A stretch of 64,000 nt of DNA from Lysinimonas soli (lineage in GTDB: Bacteria; Actinomycetota; Actinomycetes; Actinomycetales; Microbacteriaceae): assembly GCF_042655435.1 (NCBI RefSeq), contig NZ_JBHSMG010000001.1, positions 744,001 to 808,000 of the forward strand. Reading direction: 5' to 3'. Every line of letters starts with the position of its first letter. The stretch's first letter is position 1. This document shows, piece after piece, positions 8,546 through 15,133 of the stretch. A program made the translations under genes and the position numbers. Under the pieces are notes generated by a model. That model did no database searches and was not told where the DNA came from. It was given only the letters and a program-made list of their open reading frames with translations.

Positions 8546-8815
8546 ATGGCACTCGAACAAGACGTCAAGAAGGCGATCATCGACGAGTACGCAACCCACC
8601 CCGGTGACACGGGTTCCCCTGAAGTGCAGGTCGCAATGCTGACCCGCCGCATCAAGGACCTCACCGAGCACCTCAAGGAGCACAAGCACGACCACCACTC
8701 ACGTCGTGGTCTGCTGTTGCTCGTGGGACAGCGTCGTCGACTGCTCGGATACCTCCAGGACATCGATATCGCGCGTTACCGCAGCCTGATCGAACGCCTG
8801 GGACTCCGTCGCTAG
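8546..8815 (+). CDS. rpsO: 30S ribosomal protein S15
   Basis: The 89-residue product begins MALEQDVKKAIIDEYATHPG and carries the family signature from GDTGSPEVQVA through LTEHLKEHKHDHHSRRGLL to the basic end ERLGLRR. This is the usual full length of S15. The protein binds the central domain of 16S rRNA and nucleates the 30S platform. The ATG follows a GAGGGGAT ribosome site. In many Actinobacteria pnp follows closely; here it is about 24.5 kb away. A UUCG-loop terminator lies 50 bases downstream. Confidence 0.97.
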   Translation: MALEQDVKKAIIDEYATHPGDTGSPEVQVAMLTRRIKDLTEHLKEHKHDHHSRRGLLLLVGQRRRLLGYLQDIDIARYRSLIERLGLRR

Positions 8816-8837
8816 TCGATTTCAGGGCTGAGATGCT

Positions 8838-8866
8838 CTGAGTCCCGCTGACAACGCGAACTCTTG
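8838..8866 (+). repeat. Dispersed 29-bp repeat, copy 1
   Basis: CTGAGTCCCGCTG followed by ACAACGC and ending CTCTTG. A second copy with three mismatches lies at 10000-10028. This copy sits between the rpsO stop and its terminator. Together they mark the ends of the FBP/small-membrane-protein segment. Confidence 0.6.
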
Positions 8867-8868
8867 CG

Positions 8869-8902
8869 AACGGGCCGTCATCCTTCGGGATGGCGGCCCG
8901 TT
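8869..8902 (+). terminator. rpsO terminator hairpin, copy 1 of a duplicated element
   Basis: A 15-base-pair stem (8869-8883 with 8888-8902, one G-T pair) closes a TTCG tetraloop and ends in TTT. An almost identical hairpin occurs at 9626-9659, and about 40 bases around it are shared. The rest of the 304-base gap between rpsO and the FBP gene holds nothing else I can identify. Confidence 0.8.
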
Positions 8903-9119
8903 TCGATTGCGGGTCACCGCCACCGGAGCAAGCGCGACCGCTAGGCCGCCCGCATATGCTTGATCCCGTGCACATCTCCGGTTCGTACGCGATGCCCTCG
9001 GGGCGTCAGGAGGTCGTCGGCGGCTCGTCCGCCGGCGCGAGATAGTCCTCGTCTCGCTTCTTTCGTACGAATTGATCCACCCATGGCCTCGTCGCCGTGG
9101 GCTGCAGAGGAGAAAACGC

Positions 9120-9611
9120 ATGCTCTCGCTGAACGAGAAAGACATCCGCGCGTCGTTCGTCAACGCGTCGCGCAAAGAAATCACCGACCTGAGTCTGCCC
9201 GCCGAGTTCGCCGAACTGGACTGGCAGAAGCTGGACTATCTCGGATGGCGCGACCGCAAGATCGCCCGCCGTGCCTACGTGGTCGTCCCGGTCGACGGGC
9301 AGCCGGTGGGCATCCTGTTGCGCCAGGCCGAAGCCGGGATGCGCTCGCGCGCCCAGTGCTCGTGGTGCCAAGACGTGCACCTGCCGAACGACGTCGCCTT
9401 CTACGGCGCGAAGCGTGCCGGTGCGGCCGGCCGGAACGGCAACACGGTGGGCACGCTGATCTGCGCCGACTTCGAGTGTTCGGCCAACGTGCGCAAGACG
9501 CCGCCGATGGCGTACATCGGGTTCGACGTCGAGGGGGCTCGCGCCGACAGGATCGCGAGCCTTCAGGAGCGGGCCGCTGCTTTCGCCGCCGTGGTGCGGC
9601 ACGTGAGCTAA
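9120..9611 (+). CDS. FBP-domain protein (elongation factor G-binding, fusidic acid resistance type)
   Basis: A 163-residue protein of the FBP family, whose studied members bind EF-G on the ribosome and release it from stalled or fusidic-acid-trapped states. The C-terminal treble-clef zinc site is complete: C80-x2-C83 (CSWCQDV) and C115-x4-C120 (CADFEC). The conserved RAYVVVPVDG and AGRNGNTVGT stretches are present. The ATG at 9120 follows GAGGAGAAAA; in-frame starts upstream add an arginine-rich segment not seen in the family. It is flanked by two copies of the same terminator hairpin. Confidence 0.85.
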   Translation: MLSLNEKDIRASFVNASRKEITDLSLPAEFAELDWQKLDYLGWRDRKIARRAYVVVPVDGQPVGILLRQAEAGMRSRAQCSWCQDVHLPNDVAFYGAKRAGAAGRNGNTVGTLICADFECSANVRKTPPMAYIGFDVEGARADRIASLQERAAAFAAVVRHVS

Positions 9612-9625
9612 GCCGGCCCCTTGCG

Positions 9626-9659
9626 AACGGGCCGTCATCCTTCGGGGTGGCGGCCCGTT
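9626..9659 (+). terminator. Terminator hairpin, copy 2 of the duplicated element
   Basis: A 15-base-pair stem (9626-9640 with 9645-9659) with a TTCG loop, 14 bases after the FBP stop. It differs from the hairpin after rpsO by one base in the right arm. The shared sequence starts at the same CTTGCGAA and runs past the stem. Confidence 0.8.
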
Positions 9660-9714
9660 TCGGTTCGTAGGGTGCTCTGGCCTACTCTCCGAGTATGCGC
9701 GTGAGTGACGACCG

Positions 9715-9936
9715 ATGATCGTCGTCATCCCGATCTGCGTGTTCGCGATCGTCTGGGGCCTGATCGTGATCATCTTCAACGATCGCCTGGCCGGTTGGTC
9801 GGTCCGGCATCCAAGTAGGTACAACTGGAATCAGATGCCCATCACCCCGCTCACCGTCCGCCTGCTGGGAGTAGGGTTCGTCGGCATTGGCGTTGTCGCG
9901 CTCGTCGTTGCCGTCATCGGTGCACCCGGAAGATAG
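9715..9936 (+). CDS. Small membrane protein, unknown
   Basis: A 73-residue product with two hydrophobic helices (about residues 2-20 and 48-68) joined by a short polar loop. No family is recognised. Upstream lies GTGAGTGACGACCG, which is a poor ribosome site, so the start is uncertain. It stands alone between the FBP gene's terminator and the convergent TetR gene. Confidence 0.5.
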   Translation: MIVVIPICVFAIVWGLIVIIFNDRLAGWSVRHPSRYNWNQMPITPLTVRLLGVGFVGIGVVALVVAVIGAPGR

Positions 9937-9999
9937 TCCGATACGAGGTCTCGAGGCAGCATCGCTGAACTCTGGCTTCAGCAGCCGGGCAAACCTGCA

Positions 10000-10028
10000 C
10001 TGAGTCCCGCTGGCAACGCCAGCTCTTG
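10000..10028 (+). repeat. Dispersed 29-bp repeat, copy 2
   Basis: It matches 8838-8866 with three mismatches. In this copy GCTGGC and GCCAGC also form a 6-base-pair stem with an AAC loop, so it may act as a weak terminator between the small membrane protein and the convergent TetR gene. Confidence 0.55.
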
Positions 10029-10042
10029 TCTTCGGTCGGGCA

Positions 10043-10621
10043 TCAGGCCCGGTCGAGCGACACGATCGCGATGACCGCGACGGATGCCGCGTGCGCCGCG
10101 TCAGCGTCGGTCATCCGGCCGGCGCGCACCTGGGCGGCGGCCTCGTGCAGGATCGCCATGACGCATGCGGTCAGCCATTCGGCCGTGACGTCGGGCCGCA
10201 TCCGGCCCTCGCTCTGGCCGCGTTCGATGAGCTGCTGCACCCGGGTCAGCGGCTTGCCGTGGTGCTCGCGGATCTGGTCGTTCGACAGCGCGGTCTCGGC
10301 GACACCGAGCAGCACGTGGAAGTTGTGCACGATGCGCCACGAACGGTCGACGAGTCGCTTGAGCGCCTCGACGGGGTCGCCGCTCAGGTCGGCGGTGGCG
10401 AGCTCGGCCTCGGAGCGCTCGATCGTGCGGATCATCGCGGCCTCGATCAGCTCATCGCGTGACGAGAAGTGGCCGTACAGGGTGACCCGGCCGAGGCCCG
10501 CCCGCGCGGCGATGTCGGTCATGCTCGTCCGCGGATCGTCGGCCAGGCCCTCGAGCGCGGCGTCAAGGATCGCGTCGCGGTTGCGCGCCGCATCCCCGCG
10601 GATGCCCCGGTCGATCGACAT
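10043..10621 (-). CDS. TetR-family transcriptional regulator
   Basis: A 192-residue regulator with a TetR N-terminal domain: a helix-turn-helix around residues 30-52 (TSMTDIAARAGLGRVTLYGHF) after the RDAILDAALEGL helix. The C-terminal ligand domain is all-helical. It is divergent from the DHA2 drug transporter gene. Two abutting palindromes in the 70-base gap are its likely operators, making this a typical repressor/efflux pair induced by the transporter's substrate. Confidence 0.88.
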   Translation of the reverse strand: MSIDRGIRGDAARNRDAILDAALEGLADDPRTSMTDIAARAGLGRVTLYGHFSSRDELIEAAMIRTIERSEAELATADLSGDPVEALKRLVDRSWRIVHNFHVLLGVAETALSNDQIREHHGKPLTRVQQLIERGQSEGRMRPDVTAEWLTACVMAILHEAAAQVRAGRMTDADAAHAASVAVIAIVSLDRA

Positions 10622-10632
10622 GGCTTGACTCT

Positions 10633-10680
10633 ATCTCAAACAGTGCTGTATGAGTTAACCCAAACACCCCTGTTTGAGTT
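10633..10680. promoter_or_regulatory. Two abutting TetR operators
   Basis: Two 24-base palindromes follow each other without a gap. Box 1 (10633-10656) reads ATCTCAAACA-N4-TGTATGAGTT and box 2 (10657-10680) AACCCAAACA-N4-TGTTTGAGTT, both fitting AACTCAAACA-N4-TGTTTGAGTT. They fill the gap between the TetR and transporter genes and end 11 bases before the transporter ATG, so they would control both genes. Confidence 0.8.
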
Positions 10681-10691
10681 AGGAGCTCGCG

Positions 10692-12086
10692 ATGTCGCAT
10701 CCCGTTCCCGCTTCACCGACCGTCTCGGCGGCCACCCCACGGTCGGCGTGGTGGTCACTCGCCGTGCTCGCCGTCGCCCAGCTGATGCTTGTGCTCGACG
10801 TCACCGTCGTGAACGTCGCCCTGCCCCGGCTGAGCGCCGACCTCGGCCTGAGCGCCGACCTGGCGGGCTGGGCGATCGCCGCCTACGCGGTACCGTTCGG
10901 CGGATTGCTGCTGCTCGGCGGCCGACTCGCCGACGCGGTCGGTGCCCGGCGGATGCTGCTGATCGGCCTGGGTGTCTTCATCGTGGGCTCGCTGGCCGCC
11001 GGACTCTCGACCGGCGTCGCCGCCTACCTGGGCGCTCGCGCCCTGCAGGGAGCCGGCGGTGCTCTGCTCTCGCCCGCGGCCCTCTCGTCGTTGCTGCGCC
11101 GCTTCGAGGGCACGGCACGTCGCCGGGCCCTCGCGATCTGGGGCGCCGTCGGGGGCGGCGGCGCTGCGCTCGGCCTGCTCGTCGGGGGCCTGCTCACGGG
11201 CGGACCCGGGTGGCGCTGGATCTTCTTCATCAACGTGCCGATCGGCATCGTGGTGGCGATCCTGATCCCGAGGCTGCTCGCTGCGGTTCCGCCGGTGCGG
11301 GGCCGGCGCATCGGGGTCGTGCCGGCACTCCTCGCCACGGTCGGCCTGGCCGCCCTCATCGGGGCGGCATCGGTCGCGAGCCTGCAGGGCGGTCTCGTGT
11401 CGCTCGGGCTCGCCGTCGTCGGGGTGATCATGCTCGGCCTGTTCGTGATCGTCGAGCGGCGCTCGCCGCAACCGCTGATCCGCCCCGGGCTGCTGGTCCA
11501 GCGGGCGATGGCGACGGGATCGTTGCTCATGCTGGTGACCACCGGCCTGCTGGTCGGCAGCCTGCTGCTGCTCTCGTTCTTCGTGCAGGACGGCCTCGGC
11601 TGGTCGGCGACCGCCACCGGGCTCGCGTTCCTGCCCATCGCGGTCGCGCTGGTCGTGGGCGCCCAGGGTGGCGGCCACCTGCTCGGCCAGTTCGGCAGTC
11701 GCCGGCTCGCCCCCATCGCCGCAGTCATCTCGGCGGTCGGGCTGGGTCTTGCGGTCTGGGCGGTCGCATCCGAGCAGCCGGTCGGCGCCATCGCCGCGAT
11801 CACCCTGGCGTCGATCGGATTCGGCATCAATCTGGTCACCGGGTCGACGACCGCGCTCGGCCAAGTCGACGACGAGGAATCGGGATCGGCGTCCGGTGCC
11901 GTGAACGCGGCGCACGAGGTGGGGTCGGCATCCGGAGCGGCGGTCTTCTCCATGCTCGGCGTGGCCCTCTCGACGGCGTCGGCCCTGGGCTGGGCGGCGG
12001 CGGTCGCGGTTGTGCTCGCGGCGCTCGCCGTGCTCGTGCTGCCGAACTTCGTTCCGGCGCCGGGGGAGGCCTGGGGCGGGCACTAG
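10692..12086 (+). CDS. MFS efflux transporter, DHA2 (EmrB/QacA) type
   Basis: A 464-residue drug/proton antiporter with about 14 predicted membrane segments. The family motif in the first helix is clear (LDVTVVNVALP, residues 35-45), as is GGRLADAVGARR after helix 2 and the GPGWRWIFFINVPIG segment of helix 5/6. It exports hydrophobic or cationic compounds across the inner membrane; the substrate is not readable. AGGAG lies just before the ATG at 10692. It is controlled by the divergent TetR. Confidence 0.88.
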   Translation: MSHPVPASPTVSAATPRSAWWSLAVLAVAQLMLVLDVTVVNVALPRLSADLGLSADLAGWAIAAYAVPFGGLLLLGGRLADAVGARRMLLIGLGVFIVGSLAAGLSTGVAAYLGARALQGAGGALLSPAALSSLLRRFEGTARRRALAIWGAVGGGGAALGLLVGGLLTGGPGWRWIFFINVPIGIVVAILIPRLLAAVPPVRGRRIGVVPALLATVGLAALIGAASVASLQGGLVSLGLAVVGVIMLGLFVIVERRSPQPLIRPGLLVQRAMATGSLLMLVTTGLLVGSLLLLSFFVQDGLGWSATATGLAFLPIAVALVVGAQGGGHLLGQFGSRRLAPIAAVISAVGLGLAVWAVASEQPVGAIAAITLASIGFGINLVTGSTTALGQVDDEESGSASGAVNAAHEVGSASGAAVFSMLGVALSTASALGWAAAVAVVLAALAVLVLPNFVPAPGEAWGGH

Positions 12087-12109
12087 CCGCGGCCGGGGTG
12101 GGCGCGCGC

Positions 12110-12946
12110 CTACGCGGTGAACGTCGTGCCCACCACCTGCAGCAGCCGCAGCTTCTCGGCGGCGTCGGACCCCGCGCGCGGTGTCAGCACGAGCAGCGCC
12201 TGCGCCTGGTTCTCGGTGAAGAGCGGCTGGCAGTCCACCTCGATCTCGCCGAGCTCCGGATGCACGAGCGTCTTGTGATCGTCGAAGCGGCGCGCAACGA
12301 GGTGCTCGGCCCAGATCTCGGCGAACTCCGGACTGCGACGCAGCAGTTCGGCGACGATCGCCGTGGCTGTCGGATCGGCGCCGCCGGCGGAGAGCGCGGC
12401 GCGCAGTCCGGCCGCCTGTACCCGGCTCTGGTGGGCGTGGTCGCGTTCGGGGTAGCGGGCGCGAGCCGCGGCATCCGTGAACCAGCGGTAGTAGGTGCTG
12501 CGGGCGAGCCCGGTGTAGTTCGTCTCGTCGCCGATCAGGGCGGTGGCCATGGCGTTCTGGGCGAGGGTGAAGCCGAGGTCGGAGACGACGAGCGCCGGGG
12601 TGTCGTCGAGCCGGTCGAGCACGCGCAGCAGGGCCGGCGCCACGTGGTCGGAACGGTTCACGTGCGCGGGGGCGTGGTGGCCCGCGAGGCGGAAGAGGTG
12701 GTCGCGCTCGTCGAGGGTCAGCCGCAGCGCGCGGGCGATCGCGGTCAGCATCTGCTCGCTCGGCTGCGGACCGCGCTGCTGCTCGAGCCGGGCGTAGTAG
12801 TCGGTCGACATCCCGGCCAGCGAGGCGACCTCTTCGCGGCGCAGCCCGGGCGCACGGCGACGCTGTCCGGGGTTCATCCCGACGTCGGAGGGCTGCATCG
12901 ACTCGCGGCGCGTCCGCAGGAAGTCGGCGAGTTCGGCGCGGTTCAT
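12110..12946 (-). CDS. HTH regulator with MmyB-like ligand-binding domain
   Basis: A 278-residue regulator. The N-terminal XRE helix-turn-helix (GLRREEVASLAGMSTDYYARLEQQRG, about residues 33-58) is followed by the family segment LTLDERDHLFRLAGHHAP and a PAS-like domain typical of MmyB-type regulators, which bind fatty acids in the one structure known. The ATG at 12946 matches the family start MNRAELADFLRTRR; an upstream start adds 19 atypical residues. It is divergent from an SDR gene, with a perfect palindrome between them. Confidence 0.87.
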   Translation of the reverse strand: MNRAELADFLRTRRESMQPSDVGMNPGQRRRAPGLRREEVASLAGMSTDYYARLEQQRGPQPSEQMLTAIARALRLTLDERDHLFRLAGHHAPAHVNRSDHVAPALLRVLDRLDDTPALVVSDLGFTLAQNAMATALIGDETNYTGLARSTYYRWFTDAAARARYPERDHAHQSRVQAAGLRAALSAGGADPTATAIVAELLRRSPEFAEIWAEHLVARRFDDHKTLVHPELGEIEVDCQPLFTENQAQALLVLTPRAGSDAAEKLRLLQVVGTTFTA

Positions 12947-12978
12947 TCCCCCATCCTCCCGCGGCGTCGGATGCGGAG

Positions 12979-12999
12979 CCAGGGATCGCCGATCCCTGG
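12979..12999. promoter_or_regulatory. Perfect palindromic operator between HTH and SDR genes
   Basis: CCAGGGATC and GATCCCTGG are exact inverted copies separated by GCC. The site lies 32 bases upstream of the HTH start and 48 bases upstream of the SDR start, in a 101-base gap. It is the likely binding site of the MmyB-type regulator controlling both directions. Confidence 0.7.
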
Positions 13000-13047
13000 A
13001 CAAGCGCTCTCTGCCGCCGCGGGCCGCCGGCGCGCAGAGTCGAACAC

Positions 13048-13800
13048 ATGAAGACCACCGGAAACACCCTGTTCATCCCCGGCGCCACCTCGGGCATCGG
13101 CCTCGGGCTCGCACTGCGATTCCAGGCGCTCGGCAACACCGTCATCATCGGCGGCCGCCGCACCGAGCTGCTCGAGCGGCTGGTCGCCGAGCATCCGGGA
13201 CTGGATGCCGTCGAGATCGACACGAGCGACGCCGCCTCGATCGCGCGCGCCTTCGACACCGTGACGAGCCGGCATCCGGACCTCAACGTGCTCATCGCCA
13301 TGGCGGGCATCATGCAGCCGGAGGATCTGCACGACCCGGGCTTCCTGGCGACCGCCGAGCGCACGATCACGACCAACCTGCTCGGCCCGCTGCGGCTGCT
13401 CGCCGCGTTCATCCCCTTCCTGTCGCGGGCGAAGGACCCCGTCGTCATGACGGTCTCGTCGGGCCTCGCCTTCGTGCCGCTGCCGAGCACGCCGAGCTAC
13501 AACGCGACCAAGGCCGCCATCCACTCCTTCACCGAGAGCCTGCGCGTGCAGCTGGCCGACACCCCGATTCAGGTGCTCGAGCTCGTACCGCCGGCCGTGC
13601 GGACCGACCTCATGCCCGGCCAGGCGGAGTCGCCGCACGCGGTCCCGCTCGAGGACTTCCTCGACGAGGTGATGAGCATCATCGAGACGCAACCGGATGC
13701 CGACGAGATCCTGGTGAAGGCCGTCGGGTTCCTGCGCTTCGCCGAAGCGAACGGGAGCTACCCCCAGGTACTCGCGAACCTCAGCGGACGGGCGTTGTAG
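13048..13800 (+). CDS. Short-chain dehydrogenase/reductase (DltE-like)
   Basis: A 250-residue NAD(P)-dependent oxidoreductase. The Rossmann motif GATSGIG lies at residues 12-18, the NAG-type strand reads AMAGI near 90, and the catalytic pair is Y151-x3-K155 preceded by SSG. The substrate is unknown. It is divergent from the MmyB-type regulator, an arrangement repeated in many actinobacteria where the regulator controls the SDR. Confidence 0.88.
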   Translation: MKTTGNTLFIPGATSGIGLGLALRFQALGNTVIIGGRRTELLERLVAEHPGLDAVEIDTSDAASIARAFDTVTSRHPDLNVLIAMAGIMQPEDLHDPGFLATAERTITTNLLGPLRLLAAFIPFLSRAKDPVVMTVSSGLAFVPLPSTPSYNATKAAIHSFTESLRVQLADTPIQVLELVPPAVRTDLMPGQAESPHAVPLEDFLDEVMSIIETQPDADEILVKAVGFLRFAEANGSYPQVLANLSGRAL

Positions 13801-13816
13801 CGCGGGCGCTCCCCGG

Positions 13817-13855
13817 GGCCGTGCACGGAGGGACTTTCGCCCCCTGTGCACGGCC
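13817..13855 (+). terminator. Stem-loop after the SDR gene
   Basis: GGCCGTGCAC (13817-13826) and GTGCACGGCC (13846-13855) form a perfect 10-base-pair stem, extended inward by GGAGGG against CCCCCT. No T-run follows. The loop contains GGGACTTTCG, which recurs at about 16857. Confidence 0.55.
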
Positions 13856-13867
13856 GCGCGGGCGTCG

Positions 13868-14326
13868 ATGATCGCGGCTATGAACGGTCACCGCATCGCC
13901 CGCGTCTTCCTGCTGATCGCGCTCGGCTTCGTCGGCGTGACCGCGGTCGCCGGTGGCGCCGCGCTCGTGCTCGGCTCGGCGATCCCCGGCTTCGCGGCGG
14001 GCATCGCGATACCGTTGTCGTACCTGGATGGCTCGCCGTTCGACTCCTATGTGGGCCCGGGCGTCATCCTCGCCGTCGTGCTGGGCGGGGTGCACGTGCT
14101 CGCCTTCGTCTTGCTGTTGCGCCGGCATCCCTACGCGCTGTTCGCCGCCGCGGTGGCGGCTTTCGACACGCTGATCTGGATCTTCGTCGAGCTGGTGTTC
14201 ATCCCGTTCAGCCTGCTGCAACTGATCTACTTCGCCGTGGGCCTGGCCGAGGCCGGCCTGATCATGCTCGGCCTCGGGTTGCTGAGCCCGTCGAGGAACG
14301 CGATCCCGAGCGACGATCGTTCCTGA
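13868..14326 (+). CDS. Four-helix membrane protein, unknown
   Basis: A 152-residue product with four predicted transmembrane helices and short loops. The start may be 13868 or the ATG at 13880 (MNGHRIARVF). No motif is recognised. It precedes the TasA-like gene by 167 bases that contain a structured element. Confidence 0.6.
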   Translation: MIAAMNGHRIARVFLLIALGFVGVTAVAGGAALVLGSAIPGFAAGIAIPLSYLDGSPFDSYVGPGVILAVVLGGVHVLAFVLLLRRHPYALFAAAVAAFDTLIWIFVELVFIPFSLLQLIYFAVGLAEAGLIMLGLGLLSPSRNAIPSDDRS

Positions 14327-14362
14327 CGCGGGTGCCGGAGTCGCAGGAGGACCTTCGGCACT

Positions 14363-14447
14363 GTGGCCGATGCGCCGCGCGGGGGATGCTCAGTCATGTG
14401 GAGGTCGACAGCCCGGGGACGGGGCTGGTCCTTCACGCATCGGCCAC
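14363..14447 (+). ncRNA. Candidate structured leader RNA of the TasA-like gene
   Basis: GTGGCCGATGCG (14363-14374) and CGCATCGGCCAC (14436-14447) are exact inverted copies, forming a 12-base-pair closing stem around 61 bases. Inside, CAGCCC and GGGCTG form a second stem. The element ends 46 bases before the ATG of the TasA-like gene, so it looks like a riboswitch-sized cis-regulatory RNA. It does not show the c-di-GMP-I core that I could recognise. The class is unknown. Confidence 0.4.
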
Positions 14448-14493
14448 GAACGGATGTCGATGCTCTTGCAAGTCCTCAAGGGGGAGATTTCTC

Positions 14494-15105
14494 ATGCACA
14501 AGCCCACAGCTCGTACTCGGCGACTCGCGACGCTGATCGTCGGACCGACCGCCATCCTGGTTGCAGGCCTTCTGGTCTGGAACGGATCGAACGCCGCATT
14601 CACGGCGACCACCCGCAACACCGGTAACAACTGGGAGACCGGATCGGTGCTGCTCTCCGACGACGACCTCGGTGCCGCGGCGTTCCGCGTGTCGGGGGTC
14701 GTTCCCGGACAGACCGGATCGAGGTGCATCGTCGTCACCTCCGAGTCCACGGTTCCCGGTGAGGTGCGGATGTACGTCGACACCATCGGGGCGCAGGGCC
14801 TCGAGAACAACATCACGATCTCCATGGAGAGCGGATCCGGGGGCAGCTTCGCGAATTGCACCGGATTCGTTCCCGACGCTCCTCCCGTCGGGCCTGCACT
14901 GTCGCTCGCCGCCGCCGCCGCGTCGAGCAACAGCTACGCGACGGGCATCCTGCCCTGGGCCACCACCGGAACTCCGGGGGAAACCAAGACGTATCGTGCG
15001 ACCTGGACCTTCGACGTCACCGGCTTGACCCAGACGCAGATCGACGCTCTGCAGGGCAAGTCGGCCAGCGCCGATGTCGTCTGGGAGCTGCAATCCACCC
15101 TGTAG
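14494..15105 (+). CDS. SipW-dependent-type secreted protein (TasA/camelysin-like)
   Basis: A 203-residue exported protein. The N-terminus has basic residues, a hydrophobic helix (about 14-28) and the SipW-type cleavage context SNAAFTATTRNTGNNW. The mature part is a beta-rich domain with two cysteines. TasA and camelysin relatives form extracellular fibres or act as surface proteins. The ATG follows GGGGGAGATT. It is directly followed, 28 bases later, by the SipW-type signal peptidase that would process it. Confidence 0.78.
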   Translation: MHKPTARTRRLATLIVGPTAILVAGLLVWNGSNAAFTATTRNTGNNWETGSVLLSDDDLGAAAFRVSGVVPGQTGSRCIVVTSESTVPGEVRMYVDTIGAQGLENNITISMESGSGGSFANCTGFVPDAPPVGPALSLAAAAASSNSYATGILPWATTGTPGETKTYRATWTFDVTGLTQTQIDALQGKSASADVVWELQSTL

Positions 15106-15133
15106 CGCCGTAACGGCACGAGGGGGCAGGGCG

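Noticed and set aside
8383..8763. Minus-strand frame through rpsO ending before the ATPase gene
   Set aside because: It is antisense to rpsO; the ATPase has its own GTG with an AAGGA ribosome site.
10755..13490. Long minus-strand open frame of about 900 codons
   Set aside because: It covers the DHA2 transporter, the HTH gene in another frame and the SDR; low-complexity composition marks it as a shadow.
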